Position numbers and translations under genes: made by a program. From Hexactinellida sp. DTS-2022 (lineage: Eukaryota > Porifera > Hexactinellida), in the NCBI GenBank assembly GCA_028753945.1, contig JAPNXP010000015.1, positions 1,984,001 through 2,048,000 on the forward strand: a stretch of DNA of 64,000 nucleotides, written 5' to 3'. How positions within the stretch are numbered: position 1 is the stretch's first letter; each line of letters starts with the position of its first letter. Of the stretch, positions 1 to 13,722 are shown piece after piece. The notes beneath the pieces are model-generated. The model ran no database searches and was not told the DNA's origin. It worked only from the letters and a program-made list of their open reading frames with translations.

Positions 1-754
1 CATTTGTTAATTGGTCCGAGTCACAAGGAATGGTAGATAAATTTGAAGTTTGTTTCTATCGTAAACCATCTATAGTTTACTGCCATTCATTCATTATACT
101 ATATCGATAATAAATTATATTATTAGTTATTTATTTTAGCAATGTTATCCACGGTTAAGTTTAATTAAGTCAACAAATTCCTTATATTATAATATTTTAT
201 TTAATCCATTGTATAGTAATACTACAATTAAATAGAAGCCAGCTGGAATTTATAAGTTAAATCAATATAATTATCGCAAGTTGAATCACTAGAGTAGGAT
301 TTAACAAGTTAAATCAATATAATTATTACAAGTTGAAACAATGGAATTAGATTTCACAGTTTTACTGAAATTGAAGTGTGAGTAAACAAAGAAATTTCAA
401 CCCCAATTTATGGCAGAAATTGACCCCTTTATTGAAATATTTTTTTTCCCATCAGACGCAGAATTTTATGGCGAATCCAAATGTGAAATAAAATTTGCGG
501 GTTTAGTAAAACAATTTTTGAGTTATGGACCAGACAAAATTTAAAAGGTGTTAAAGATGTGTCAAAAATTTGTTAATAAAAAATCGTAACCCCAGGTGCA
601 AATTAGACGGTCCCATCGCACCTACATGCCAAGTTTCAGCCCATCAACTCTAAAGCTCTGGCCAGGGCACCGTCTACGGAGAAAAAAATAATAATAATAA
701 TAAAGGCAGTGATTCCAATACTGGGCCACTATACTATAGTATAGTCGGCACAGT
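1..754 (-). repeat. Array monomer in reverse orientation
   Basis: These bases match, in reverse complement, the monomer sequence that runs forward from about 760 to 1640. Shared landmarks include GCCAGCTGGAATTTATAAG and the block around GACGCAGAATTTTATGG. The two halves form a large inverted repeat whose centre is the short palindrome at 719-754. No coding region is seen. The window edge truncates the unit. Confidence 0.8.
719..754. repeat. 37-bp palindromic repeat (TACTGNGCC family)
   Basis: Near-perfect palindrome with arms TACTGTGCCGACTATACTA and TACTGGGCCACTATACTA. The arms differ only by T/G and a one-base indel. This is the first of about 17 copies in the window and marks the point where the array flips orientation. 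Confidence 0.85.
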
Positions 755-1626
755 AAAAAGATGTTTTACTAAACCCCCAAATTTTATTTCATATTTTGAT
801 TCACCATAAAATTCTGCGTCTGATGGGAGAATAAATTTTTCAATAAAGGGGTCAATTTCTGCCATAAATGGGGGTTGAAATTTCTTTGTTTACTCACACT
901 TCAATTGCAGTAAAGTGTTAAATCTAATTCTATTGTTTCAACTTGTAATAATTATATTGATTTAACTTGTTAAATCCTACTCTAGTGATTCAACTTGCGA
1001 TAATTATATTGATTTAACTTGTTAAATCCTACTCTAGTGATTCAACTTGCGATAATTATATTGATTTAATTTATAAATTCCAGCTGGCTTCTATTTAATT
1101 CTACCATTACTATACAATGGATTAAATTAAATTAATTTATATAAGGAATTTGTTGACTTTACTCAACTCACCGTGGATAACATTGCTAAAATAAATAACT
1201 AATAAGTTAATTTATTATCAATAAGTAATGAATGGCATTAAACTAAAGATGGTTTATGATAGAACCGTTAACATTTTACATTCCACAACAACGACAGATT
1301 AAGTGATTATATTTATTTCGCGAGAATATTCTTGCACAATTCTTGTACTGACGTAATTTATTATAATTAATTCCTTTTGTATTGAACTTATAGACGGTTC
1401 CAATTGGATTATTGGGGTTATCGAGTGCGCTGAATTCAAATATGATAGTGAAATTCGATTTAAATTAATAATAAGTGCAAATAATTGAACTTAATTTATT
1501 TTGCTGTACATAATTATGGTGTTAAATTATTAATTTATTAATTAAAAATTTATATTGATTAGCTAAATTTCATTAATCTCAGAGATGATACAAGATAGAA
1601 ACAAACTTTAAATTTATCAATTGGCC

Positions 1627-2068
1627 TGTTGTATGACGGTTTACTTACCATGACAGTTTACTTACCTCTATTACTATAACAATAATTAACCATGGATACT
1701 TTTTATCCATGACGGTTTACTTACCGTCTTTGCAATGGCTTCACACTTTATACTTCCTATTACGCATCTGCACTTATAAGGATTCACATCTCAAATTCTA
1801 ATTGGAAAATGTCATTATGGCCCAAAATATCTATTGCTAATATGGAAATTATTAAATGCTATGTTGATGCATTGTCAAATTATGAAATTTTAATTAGAAT
1901 TTGAGGTGTGAATCCTTATAAGTGCAGATGTGTAATAGGAAGTACAAAGTGCGAAGCCATAGCAAAGACGGTAAGTAAACCGTCATGGATAGAAAGTATC
2001 CATGGTTAATTATTGTTATAGTAATAAAGGTAAGTAAACTGTCATGGTAAGTAAACTGTCATACAACA
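1627..2068. mobile_element. Ginger-like MITE with 4-bp TSD
   Basis: A 442-bp fold-back element with ends TGTTGTATGACGG and CCGTCATACAACA-type arms. The long inverted repeat contains repeated GGTAAGTAAAC motifs. It interrupts the monomer landmark TTGGTCCTTATG. The flanks GGCC (1623-1626) and GGTC (2069-2072) form a 4-bp target duplication with one change. The first ten bases, TGTTGTATGA, are identical to the termini of the autonomous Ginger1 element at 45,211-50,240, which also has a GGCC duplication. I therefore infer that it is mobilised by that transposase. Confidence 0.75.
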
Positions 2069-2381
2069 GGTCCTTATGGCACGTACCACCTATACAAGTG
2101 GGTCTTGACACCTTGAGGTGATGATGACATCGTCAAAAAAATGTATTTTTACAATTTTGTGAATTATATATACCGAATGGGTTGGTTGGAGTTGGGTGAA
2201 TACCCAACACGCACTTTAAAAATGCTGAGTCATCACAGATAATATTCTACTGAAACTTGAATATCTCTCAAATGAAGTGAGCTAAATGGAAACTTCCACC
2301 ACTCTAAGGGTCGTTGCCTACTGAAACACCTTTCTGTAATAATTTAACACCTTCATAGTGATGATGACATGGCAAAAAAAT

Positions 2382-2492
2382 CCAAAATTGCAGCAGTGCT
2401 GACAGCATGTTCCTTTGGAGGCACTATCAATAAACCACCACCAAAATATAGTGCCACCAAAGGAACTTGCGTCGGCACAGCTGCAATTTTGG
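2382..2492. repeat. Monomer hairpin H1 (short-arm type)
   Basis: Foldback of about 111 bp, with stem ends CCAAAATTGCAG and CTGCAATTTTGG and a loop rich in ACCACC. Compared with most copies both arms lack one base near GCAGC/GCTGC, and the left arm has GTGCTG where most have GTGCCG. The stem extends outward through A and T runs. Confidence 0.85.
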
Positions 2493-3808
2493 ATTTTTTG
2501 TTTTCTCCGTAGACGGTGCCCTGGCCAGAGCTTTATAGTTGATGGGCTGAAACTTGGCATGTAGTTGCGGAGGGACCGTCTAATTTGCACCTGGGGTCAC
2601 GATTTTTGATTAAGAAATTTTTGACACATCTTTAACACCTTTCAAATTTTGTCTGGTCCATAACTCAAAAATTGTTTTACTAAACCCCCAAATTTTATTT
2701 CATATTTGGATTCACCATAAAATTTTGCGTTTGATGGGATAAGAAAACTTTTAATAAAGAGTTTTATTTCTGCCATAAATGGGGGTTGAAATTTCTTTGT
2801 TTACTCACACTTCAATTTCAGTAAAACTGTGAAATCTAATTCCATTGTTTCAACTTGTAATAATTATATTGATTTAACTTGTTAAATCTTTCACTATTGT
2901 TTTAACTTGCGATAATTAAATTGATTCAACTTATAAATTCCAGCTGGCTTCTATTTAATTGTAGCATTACTATACAATGGATTAAATTAAATTAATTTAT
3001 ATAAGGAATTTGTTGACTTTACTCAACTCACCGTGGATAACATTGCTAAAATAAATAACTAATAATTTAATTTATTATCAATAAGTAATGAATGAATGGC
3101 ATTAAACTAAAGATGGTTTATGATAGAACCGTTAAAATTTTACATTCCACAACAACGACAGATTAAGTGATTATATTTATTTCGGCGAGAATATTCTTTT
3201 TGCACAATTAATGTACTGACGTAATTTATTATAATTAATTCCTTTTGTATTTAACTTATAGAATTTTCCAATTGGATTATTGGGGTTATCGAGTGCGCTG
3301 AATTCAAATATGATAGTGAAATTCGATTTAAATTAATAATAATTGCAAATAATTGAACTTAATTTATTTTGCTGTACATAATAATGTTGTTAAATTATTA
3401 ATTTATTAATTAAATATTTATACTAATTAGCTAAATTTCATTAATCTCAGAGATGATACAAGATAGAAACAAACTTTCAATTTATCAATTGGTCCTTATG
3501 CCACGTACCACCTATACAAGTGGGTCTTGACACCATGAGGTGATGATGACATCGTCAAAAAAATGTATTTTTACAATTTTGTGAATTAAATAATTCGCAT
3601 GGGTTGGTTGGAGTTGGGTGAATACCCAACACGGACTTTAAAAATGCTGAGTCATCACAGATTATATTCTACTGAAACTTGAATATCTCTCAAATGAAGT
3701 GAGCCAAATGGAAACTTCCACCACTCTAAGGGTCGTTGCCTACTGAAACACCTTTCTGTAATAATTATTTAACACCTTCATAGTGATGATGACTAGGCGA
3801 AAAAAAAT

Positions 3809-3920
3809 CCAAAATTGCAGCTTGTGCCGACAGCATGTTCCTTTGGAGGCACTATCAATAAACCACCACCAAAATATAGTGCCACCTAAGGACATGCGTC
3901 GGCACAGGGTGCATTTTTGG
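3809..3920. repeat. Monomer hairpin H2
   Basis: Same foldback, diverged in its right arm (GGGTGCATTTTTGG). It is followed by a TTA microsatellite and the GTAGCAGGTGCCCTGGCC variant of the next block. Confidence 0.8.
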
Positions 3921-5239
3921 ATTTTATTATTATTATTATTTCTCCGTAGCAGGTGCCCTGGCCACACCTGTATACATAGAGGGCTGAAACTTGGCATGTA
4001 GATTCGGAGTCGACGTCTAATTTGCACCTGGGGTTACGATTTTGTATTAACAAATTTTTGACACATCTTTAACACCTTTCAAACTTTGTCTGGTCCATAA
4101 CTCAAAAAATGTTTTACTAAACCCCAAAATTTTATTTCATCATTTGGATTCGCCATAAAATTCTGCGTCTGATGGGAGAAGAAATTTTTCAATAAAGGGG
4201 TCAATTTCTGCCATAAATGGGGGTTGAAATTTCTTTGTTTACTGACACTTCAATTTCAGTAAAGTGTTAAATCTAATTCTATTGTTTCAACTTGTAATAA
4301 TTATATTGATTTAACTTGTTAAATCCTACTCTAGTGATTCAACTTGCGATAATTATATTGATTTAACTTATAAATTCCAGCTGGCTTCTATTTAATTTTA
4401 GTATTACTATACAATTGATTAAATTAAATAATATAATATAGGGAATTTGTTGACTCAACTCAACCAACCATGGATAACATTGCTAAAATAAATAACTAAT
4501 AATATAATTTATTATCAATACATAATGAATGAATGGCATTAAACTAAAGATGGTTTATGATAGAACCGTTAAGATTTTACATTCCACAACAACGACAGAT
4601 TAAGTGATTATATTTATTTCGGCGAGAATATTCTTGCACAATTAATGACTGACTTAATTAATTATAATCAATTCATTTTGTATTTAACTTATAGACGGTT
4701 CCAAATAGATTATTGGGGTTATCGAGTGCGTGGAATTAAAATATTATAGTGAAATTCAATTTAAATTAATAATAATTGCAAATAATTGAACTTAATCTAT
4801 TTTGCTGTATATAATAATGGTGTTAAATAATAAATAAATAAATTAAATATTTATACTAATTAGATAAATTTCATTAATCTCAGAGATGATACAAGATAGA
4901 AACAAACTTTCAATTTATCAATTGGTCCTTATGCCAGGTACCACCTATACAAGTGGGTCTTGACACCTTGAGGTGATTATGACATCGTCAAAAAAATGTA
5001 TTTTTACAATTTTGTTAATTCGATATTTAAAATGGGTTAGTTGATGTTGGGTGATGACCCAACACACACATAAAAAATGCTGAGTCATCAGCTATTATAT
5101 TCTACTCAAACTTGAATATCTCTAAAATTATATGAACTAAATGGAAACTTCCACCACTCTAAGGGTCGATGCCTTCTGTAACACCTTTTTGAAATAATTT
5201 AACACCTTCATAGTGATGATGACATGGCGAAAAAAAAAT

Positions 5240-5352
5240 GCAAAATTGCAGCCTGCGCCGACAGCATGTTCTTTTGGAGGCACTATAAATAAACAACCAA
5301 CAAAATATAGTGCCTCCAAAGGAACATGCGTCGGCACAGGCTGCAATTTTGG
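5240..5352. repeat. Monomer hairpin H3
   Basis: Long-arm type. The loop is altered to AAACAACCAACAAAATA, and an interrupted TTA/TTG microsatellite follows. Confidence 0.8.
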
Positions 5353-6085
5353 ATTTTATTATTATTGTTATTTCTCCGTAGCAGGTGCCCTGGCCACACC
5401 TGTATACATTGAGGGCTGAAAATTGGCATGTAGTTGCGGAGGGACCGTCTAATTTGCACCTGGGGTTACGAATTTTTGTTAAGAAATTTTTGACACATCT
5501 TTAACACCTTTCAAAATTTGTCTGGTCCATAACTCAAAATATGTTTTAATAACCCCAAAATTTTATTTCATATTTAGATTCATCTTAAAATTCTGCGTCT
5601 GATGGGAGAATAAAATTTTTATATATTGGTTTAATTTCTGCCATAAATGGGAGTTGAAATTCCTTTGTTTACTCAACACTTCAATTTCAATAAAACTGTG
5701 AAATCTAATACCATTGTTTCAACTTGTAATAATTATATTGATTTAACTTGTTAAATCTTTCACTATTGTTTCAACTTGCGATAATTAAATTGATTCAACT
5801 TATAAATTCCACTTGGCTTCTATTTAATTGTAGTATTACTATACAATGGATTAAATAAAATATAATAATATATGGAATTTGTTGACTGAACTCAAATCAC
5901 CGTGGATAACATTGCTAAAATAAATAACTAATAATATAATTTATTATCAATACATATTGAATGAATGGCATTAAACTCAAGATGGTTTATGATAGAAACA
6001 AAATTTATCTACCGTTCCTTGGACTCGGACCAAATAACATATGGTTCTTCACACCTTGGGCGTTGATGACTTGGCGAAAAAAAAT

Positions 6086-6198
6086 CCAAAATTGCAGCCT
6101 GTGCCGACAGCATGTTCCTTTGGAGGCACTATCAATAAACCACCACAAAAATATAGTGCCACCAAAGGAACATGCGTCGGCACAGGCTGCAATTTTGG
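6086..6198. repeat. Monomer hairpin H4
   Basis: Long-arm type in a monomer shortened on its left. The usual microsatellite position is occupied by three tandem copies of the 37-bp palindrome. Confidence 0.8.
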
Positions 6199-6207
6199 AT
6201 TTTTTTT

Positions 6208-6386
6208 TACTGTGCCGACTATACTATAGTATAGTGGCCCAGTATTGGTCTTAGTGCTTTGGTTGGTAATTATTATTATTACTGTGCCGACTATACTATA
6301 GTATAGTGGCCCAGTTCTAATCTCAGTGCCTTGGTTAGTTATTATTATTACTGTGCCGACTATACTATAGTATAGTGGCCCAGTTC
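6208..6386 (+). repeat. Three tandem 37-bp palindromes
   Basis: Copies at about 6208-6244, 6280-6316 and 6350-6386, spaced about 70 bp apart by short linkers containing GCCTTGGTTA or GCTTTGGTTGG. All three are in the same orientation and sit exactly where other monomers have a TTA microsatellite. Confidence 0.85.
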
Positions 6387-6775
6387 TTATCTTACTGCCT
6401 TGGTTATTATTATTATTTTCCTTCCGTATCCCCTCCACAGAACAGAGTTATATAACTAAGAGCCCAAATTTTCAGGATATGTGTCTCATAGGTCACAAAT
6501 GTGCACCTGCGGTCACGTTTTTTTAATCACATTTTTTGGCAACATTTTTGCACCTGTTTAATGCTAGAAAAAGAACAATAAATAGTCCGCGAATAACAAA
6601 TTTATATGCATTCGATAGATAATTAAATTCTACACCTTTTCACAGTGCACGAATTTTTAATTTGGGTTTCGTTAGTGCCAGAATAGAGTTGCAAATTTCC
6701 TTTGTTTACTAACACTTCAGTTCAATTGAAAGTGTTAAAGCTAATTCTATTGTTTCAACTTGTGATTATTGTATT

Positions 6776-7166
6776 TAGGGCTGAAACGAATATTCGAAAT
6801 GTAACGAACGAACCTTTTTCTAAACGAACGAATATTCGAATATTCGTTCGTTTGGATGACTAAGCATTAAATCAATTTCTAGAGACAAAATACATTGGAA
6901 AATAGGTTTTTGATAATGTTACAATGGTATAATAATAGTTACGAAGTGTATTATACACAAGTTAACTAATAATCAGCTAGTTTAAGTGGGAATTTATATT
7001 TACGATATCTCTAAGCTATACAAAAGTCTTGTTGTTGTCCAAAATTAGTCAACGAATATCCGTTTCAATCTAGTATTCGTCCAAACGAATATTCGTTTCG
7101 TAACGAATATTCGTTCAATCATTTCGAACGAATATTCGAATATTCGGTATATTCGTTTCAGCCCTA
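6776..7166. mobile_element. hAT-type MITE, TAGGGCTGAAACGAATA ends
   Basis: A 391-bp element with inverted termini TAGGGCTGAAACG and CGTTTCAGCCCTA. Its subterminal regions are saturated with GAATATTCG. It is flanked by an exact 8-bp duplication ATTGTATT (6768-6775 and 7167-7174). The related empty site GATTATTGTATTGATTC survives in another monomer near 14,135-14,152. A second copy in opposite orientation lies at 58,752-59,122. Confidence 0.9.
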
Positions 7167-7895
7167 ATTGTATTGATTCAACTTGTGAGATCGAGTAGGC
7201 TTCTATTTTCTAATTGAAAACTAAGATTCTACATTCCATAACAACGACAGATTATGTGATTATATTTATTTCTGCTTCGAATATTCGTGCACAATGGATA
7301 CATGACAAATTTAATTCTAATTAATTCGCTCTGTGTTTAACTTATAGAGATGGTTCCAAATAGATTAGTGGGGTTATCGAGTACGCTGAATTCAAATATG
7401 ATAGTGAAATTCAATTTAGATTAATAATACTTACAAATAATTGAACTTAATTTATTTTGATGACCATAATATTGGTGTTAAATTATTAATAGATTAATTA
7501 AATATTATACTAATTATCTAAATTTCATTAATCTCAGAAATGATATAAGATGGGAACAAACTTCCAATTTATCAATTGATCCTTATGCCACGTAACACCT
7601 CTACCAATGGGTCTTGACACCTTGAAGTGATGATGACATCGTCAAAAAAATGTGTTTTTACAATTTTGTTAATTCGATATTTAAAATGGGTTAGTTGATG
7701 TTGAGTGATGACCCAACACTCACATAAAAAATGCTGAGTCATCAGCTATTATATTCTACTCAAACTTGAATATCTCTAAAATGAAGTGAGCTAAATGGAA
7801 ACTTCCACCACTCTAAGGGTCGATGCCTTCTGAAACACCTTTTTGGAATAATTTAACACATTCATAGTGATGATGACATGGCGAAAAAAAATAAT

Positions 7896-8008
7896 CCAAA
7901 ATTGCAGCCAGTGCCGACAGCATGTTCCTTTGGAGGCACTATCAATAAACCACCACCAAAATATAGTGCCACCAAAGGAACATGCGTCGGCACAGGCTGC
8001 AATTTTGG
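7896..8008. repeat. Monomer hairpin H5
   Basis: Long-arm type (left arm GCAGCCAGTGCCGAC). It is followed directly by the CTCCCCAGTACAGAG variant of the right-hand block with almost no microsatellite. Confidence 0.8.
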
Positions 8009-9088
8009 ATTTTATTAGTCCGTAGCCTCTCCCCAGTACAGAGTATAATTAACTAAGAGCCCAAATTTTCAGGATAGGTGTCTCATGGGTTACAGATGTG
8101 CACCTGGGGTCACGATTTTTTATTACATTTTTTTGGACACATTTTTACACCTGTTTAATATTTGAAAAAGAACAATAAATAGTGCGGGAATATTTAATTT
8201 ATATGCATTCGATAGAGAATTAAATTCTACACCTTTTCACAGTGCACGAATTTTTAAATTGTGTTTCGTTTGTGCCACAATTGAGTTGCAAGTTTCCTTT
8301 GTTTACTAACACTTCAGTTCAATTGAAAGTGTTAAATCTAATTCTATTGTTTCAACTCGTTATTATATATTGATTCAACTTGTGAGATCGAGTAGGCTTC
8401 AATTTTCCAATTGAAAAAAAATGATTAAATATTTCACAACGACAGATTATGTGATTATATTTACTTCTGCGAGAATATTATTGCACTGTTAATATACTGA
8501 CGTAATTAATTATAATTAATTCAGTCAGTATATTACTTATATAGATGCTTATAATTTGTTTATTAGGGGTTATCGAGAGTGCGGAAATGAAATTTGATAA
8601 CCAAATTAATTAATTAATTATTCATGACAAAATAATTTAACTTAATAATTGTAAGTTGACATTGAAATTGGTGTTAAATTATAAATAATATTAATTATTA
8701 TTTATACTAATTAATTAAATATCATAAATCTCAGAGATGATACAAGATAGAAACAAACTTCCAATTTATCAATTGGGCCTTATGTTACGTAACACCTATA
8801 CAAGTGGGTCTTGACACCTTGAGGTGATGATGACATCGTCAAAAAAATGTGTTTTCCAATTTTGTGAATTCTATATTTCGAACGGGTTGGTTGGTGTTAG
8901 GGGATCACACAACAAGCATATAAAAAATGCTGACTCATCACTTATTATATTCTACTGAAATTGAATATCTTTTAAATGAAGTGAGCTAAAACGAAACTTC
9001 CAACTCACTAAGGGTCATTGCATTTTGAAACCCCTTTCTTAAATAATTTAACACCTTCATAGTGATGACGACTTGTCGAAAAAAAAAT

Positions 9089-9201
9089 CCAAAATTGCAG
9101 CCTGTGCCGACAGGATGTTCCCTTGGAGGCACTATCAATAAACCACCACCAAAATATAGTGCCACCAAAGGAACATGCGTCGGCACAGGCTGCAATTTTG
9201 G
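9089..9201. repeat. Monomer hairpin H6
   Basis: Long-arm type. The left arm carries GACAGGATGTTCCC in place of GACAGCATGTTCC. The right-hand block is the ACGGTGCC variant. Confidence 0.8.
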
Positions 9202-9936
9202 ATTTTTTTATTTTTTCTCCGTAGACGGTGCCTTGGCCAGAGCTTTATAGTTGATGGGCTTAAACTTGGCAAGTAGGTGCGATGGGACCGTCTAATTTGC
9301 ACCTGGGGTTACGATTTTTTATTAAGAAATTTTTGACACATCTTTAACACCTTTCAAATTTTGTCTGGTCCATAACTCAAAAATTGTTTTACTAAACCCC
9401 CAATTTTTATTTCACATTTGGATTCACCATAAAATTCTGCGTCTGATGGGAGAAGAAATTTTCCAATAAAGGGGTCAATTTCTGCCATAAATGGGGGTTG
9501 AAACTTCTTTGTTGACTCACACTTCAATTTCAGTAAAGTGTTAAATCTAATTCTATTGTTTCAACTTGTAATAATTATATTGATTTAACTTGTTAAATCC
9601 TACTCTAGTGATTCAACCTGCGATAATTATATTGATTTAACTTATAAATTCCAGCTGGCTTCTATTTAATTGTAGTATTACTATACAATTGATTAAATAA
9701 AATAATATAATATAAGGAATTTGTTGACTCAACTCAACCAACTATGGATAACATTGCTAAAATAAATAACTAATAATATAATTTATTATCAATACATAAT
9801 GAATGAATGGCATTAAACTCTTGATGGTTTATGATAGAAACTAACTTTCAAATTAATCTACCATTCCTTGTGACTCGGACCAATTAACAAATGATTCTTG
9901 AAACCTTGAGGCGTTGATGACTTGGCGAAACAAAAT

Positions 9937-10049
9937 CAAAAATTGCAGCCTGTGCCGACAGCATGAACCTTTTGAGGCACTATCAATAAACCACAAACAA
10001 AATATAGTGCCACCAAAGAAACATGCGTCGGCACAGGCTGCAATTTTGG
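9937..10049. repeat. Monomer hairpin H7
   Basis: Long-arm type in an ~850-bp truncated monomer, the spacing from H6 being about 848 bp. It has a poly-T tract in place of the microsatellite. Confidence 0.8.
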
Positions 10050-10783
10050 ATTATTTTTTTTTTTTCTCCGTAGACGGTGCACTGGCCAGAGCTTTATAGT
10101 TGATGGGCTGAAACTTGGCATGTAGGTGCGATGGGACCGTCTAATTTGCACCTGGGTTACGATTTTTGATTACCAAATTTTTGCCACATCTTTAACACCT
10201 TTCAAAATTTGTCTGGTCCATAACTCAAAAAATATTACTAAACCCCCAAATTTTATTTCACATTTGGATTCACCATAAAATTCTGCGTCTGATGGGAGAA
10301 GAAAACTTTTACAAAGAGTTTTATTTCTGCCATAAATGGGGGTTGAAATTTCTTTGTTTACTCACACTTCAATTTCAGTAAAACTGTGAAATCTAATTCC
10401 ATTGTTTCAACTTGTAATAATTATATTGATTTAACTTGTTAAATCCTACTCTATTGTTTCAACTTTGCTCTAATTATATTGATTTAACTTAGAAATTGCA
10501 GCTGGCTTCTATTTAATTGTAGTATTACTATTTATTGAATTAAAACAAATTAAATTTAATACGAAATTTGTTGACTTAATTCAACTCAACCGTGGATCAC
10601 ATTGCTAAAATAAATAACAAATAATATAATTTATTATCAATACATAATGGATTAATGGCATTAAACTCAAGATGGTTTATGATATAAATAAACTTCAAAT
10701 TTATCTACCGTTCCTTGTGACTCGGACCGATTAACAAATGGTTCTTGACTCCTTGAGGCGTTGATTACTTGGCGAAAAAAAAT

Positions 10784-10896
10784 CCAAAATTGCTGCCTGC
10801 GCCGACAGCATGTACCTTTGGAGGCACTATCAATAAACCACCAACAAAATATAGTGCCACCAAAGGAACATGCCTCGGCACAGGCTGCAATTTTGG
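10784..10896. repeat. Monomer hairpin H8
   Basis: Long-arm type with GCTGCCTGCGCCGAC in the left arm. It is followed by (TTA)n and a GTATACGGTGCCC block. Spacing from H7 is about 847 bp, so the truncated monomer is itself tandemly repeated. Confidence 0.8.
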
Positions 10897-12156
10897 ATTT
10901 TATTATTATTATTATTATTATTTTCTCCGTATACGGTGCCCTGGCCAGAGCTTTATAGTTGATGGGCTTAAACTTGGCATGTAGGTGCGGAGTGCCCTTC
11001 TAATTTGCACCTGGGGTTACGATTTTTGATTAACAAATTTTGGACACATCTTTAACACCTTTCAATATTTGTCTGGTCCATAACTCAAAAGATGTTTTAT
11101 TAAACCCCCAATTTTTATTTCATATTTGGATTCACCATAAAATTCAGCGTCTGATGGGAGAAGAAACTTTTCAATAAAGTGTTTGATTTCTGCCATAAAT
11201 GGTGGTTGAAATTTCTTTGTTTTCTCACACTTCAATTTCAGTAAAACTGTGAGACTTGCGATAATTAAATTGATTCAACTTATAAATTCCAGCTGGCTTC
11301 TATTTAATTGTAGCATTACTATACAATGGATTAAATTAAATTAATTTATATATGGAATTTTGTTGACTTTACTCAACTCACCGTGGATAACATTGCTAAA
11401 ATAAATAACTAATAATTTAATTTTTATCAATTAGTAATGAATGAATGGCATTAAACTAAAGATGGTTTATGATAGAACCGTTAAGATTTTGCATTCCACA
11501 ACAACGACAGATTAAGTGATTATATTTATTTCGGCGAGAATATTCTTGCACAATTAATGTACTGACGTAATTAATTATAATTAATTCCTTTTGTATTTAA
11601 CTTATAGAAGTTTCCAATTGGATTATTGCGGTTATCGAGTGCGCTGAATTCAAATATGATAGTGAAATTCGATTTAAATTAATAATAAGTGCAAATAATT
11701 GAACTTTATTTATTTTGCTGTACATAATAATGGTGTTAAATTATTAATTTATTAATTAAATATTTATACTAATTAGCTAAATTTCATTAATCTCATAGAT
11801 GATAGAAGATAGAAACAAACTTTCAATTTATCAATTGGTCCTTATGCCACGTACCACCTATACAAGTGGGTCTTGACACCTTGAGGTGATGATGACATCG
11901 TCAAAAAAATGTATTTTTACAATTTTGTGAATTCTATATTTCGAACGGGTTGAGTTGGTTGGAGTTGGGTAAACACCCAACACGCACTTAAAAAATGCTG
12001 AGTCATCACAGATTATTTTCCACTGAAACTTGAATATCTCTCAAATGAAGTGAGCTAAATGCAAACTTCCAACTCATTAAGGGTCGTTGCCTTTTGAAAC
12101 ACCTTTCTGAAATAATTCTACACCTTCATAGTGATGATGACTTGGCGAAAAAAAAT

Positions 12157-12268
12157 CCAAAATTGCAGCCTGCGCCGACATCATGTTCCTTTGGAGGCAC
12201 TATCAATAAACCACCAACAAAATATAGTGCCACCAAGGAACATGCGTCGGCACAGGCTGCAATTTTGG
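12157..12268. repeat. Monomer hairpin H9
   Basis: Long-arm type. The left arm reads GACATCATG. It is followed by (TTA)n and the CCACAGAACAGAG variant block, which then passes back into the standard GGGGTTACG region. Confidence 0.8.
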
Positions 12269-13594
12269 ATTTATATTATTATTATTATTATTCTTCCGTA
12301 GCCACTCCACAGAACAGAGTTTAATTAACTAAGAGCCCAAATTTCAGGATATGTGTATCATGGGTTACAGATGTGCACCTGGGGTTACGATATTGTATTA
12401 ACTAATTTTGGACACATCTTTGACACCTTTCAAAATTTGTCTGATCCATAACTCAAAAGATGTTTTACTAAACCCCAAAATTTTATTTCATATTTGGATT
12501 CACCATAAAATTCTGCGTCTGATGGGTGAAGAAAATTTTCAATAAATGGTTTAATTTCTGCCATAAATGGGGGTTGAAATTTCTTTGTTTACTCACACTT
12601 CAATTTCAGTAAAAGTGTTAAATCTAATTCCATTGTTTCAACTTGTAATAATTAATTATATTGATTTAACTTGTTAAATCCTACTCTAGTGATTCAACTT
12701 GCGATAATTAAATTGATTAACTTATAAATTCCAGCTGGCTTCTATTTATTGTAGTATTACGATACAATGGATTAAATAAAATATAATAATACGTGTATAA
12801 GGAATTTGTTGACTCCACTCATTCACCGTGGATAACATTGCGAAAATAAATACCTAATAATTAATTTATTATCAATAAGTATTGAATGAATTGGATTAAA
12901 CTAAAGATTGTTTATGATAGAACCGTTAAGATTTTACATTCCACAACAACGACAGATTAAGTGATTATATATATTTCGGCGAGAATATTCTTGCACAATT
13001 AATGTACTGAAGTAATTAATTATAATTAATACCTTTTGTATTTAACTTATAGAGGTTCCAATTGGATTATTGGGGTTATCGCGTGCGTGGAATTCATAAA
13101 TTATAGTGAAATTCAATTTAAATTACTAATAATTGCAAATAGTTGAACTTAATTTATTTTGCTGGATATAATAATGGAGTATAATAATTAATAAATTAAT
13201 TAAATATTTATACTAATTGGCTAAATTTCATTAATCTCAGAGATGATTCAAGATAGAAACAAACTTTCAATTTATCAATTGGTCCTTATGCCAGGTACCA
13301 CCTATACAAGTGGGTCTTGACACCTTGAGGTGGTTATGACATCGTCAAAAAAATGTATTTTACAATTTTGTGAATTACATAATTCGCATGTGTTGGTTGG
13401 AGTTGGGTGAATACCCAACACGCACCTAAAAAATGCTGACTCAGCACATATTATATTCTACTGAAACTTGAATATCTCTCAAATGAAGTGAGAAAGATGG
13501 AAACTTCTACCACTCTAAGGGTCGTAGCCTTCTGAAACACCTTTCTGAAATAATTTAACACCTTTATAGTGATGATGACTTGGCGAAAAAAAAT

Positions 13595-13706
13595 CCAAAA
13601 TTGCAGCCTGTGCCGACAGCATGTTCCATTGGAGGCACTATCAATAAACCAACAACAAAATATAGTGCCACCAAAGGAACATGCGTCGGCACAGGCTGCA
13701 ATTTTG
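13595..13706. repeat. Monomer hairpin H10
   Basis: Long-arm type. The terminal GG of the right arm is replaced by the start of a (TTG)n tract, which is followed by a 37-bp palindrome at 13,723-13,759. Confidence 0.8.
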
Positions 13707-13722
13707 TTATTGTTGTTGTTGT

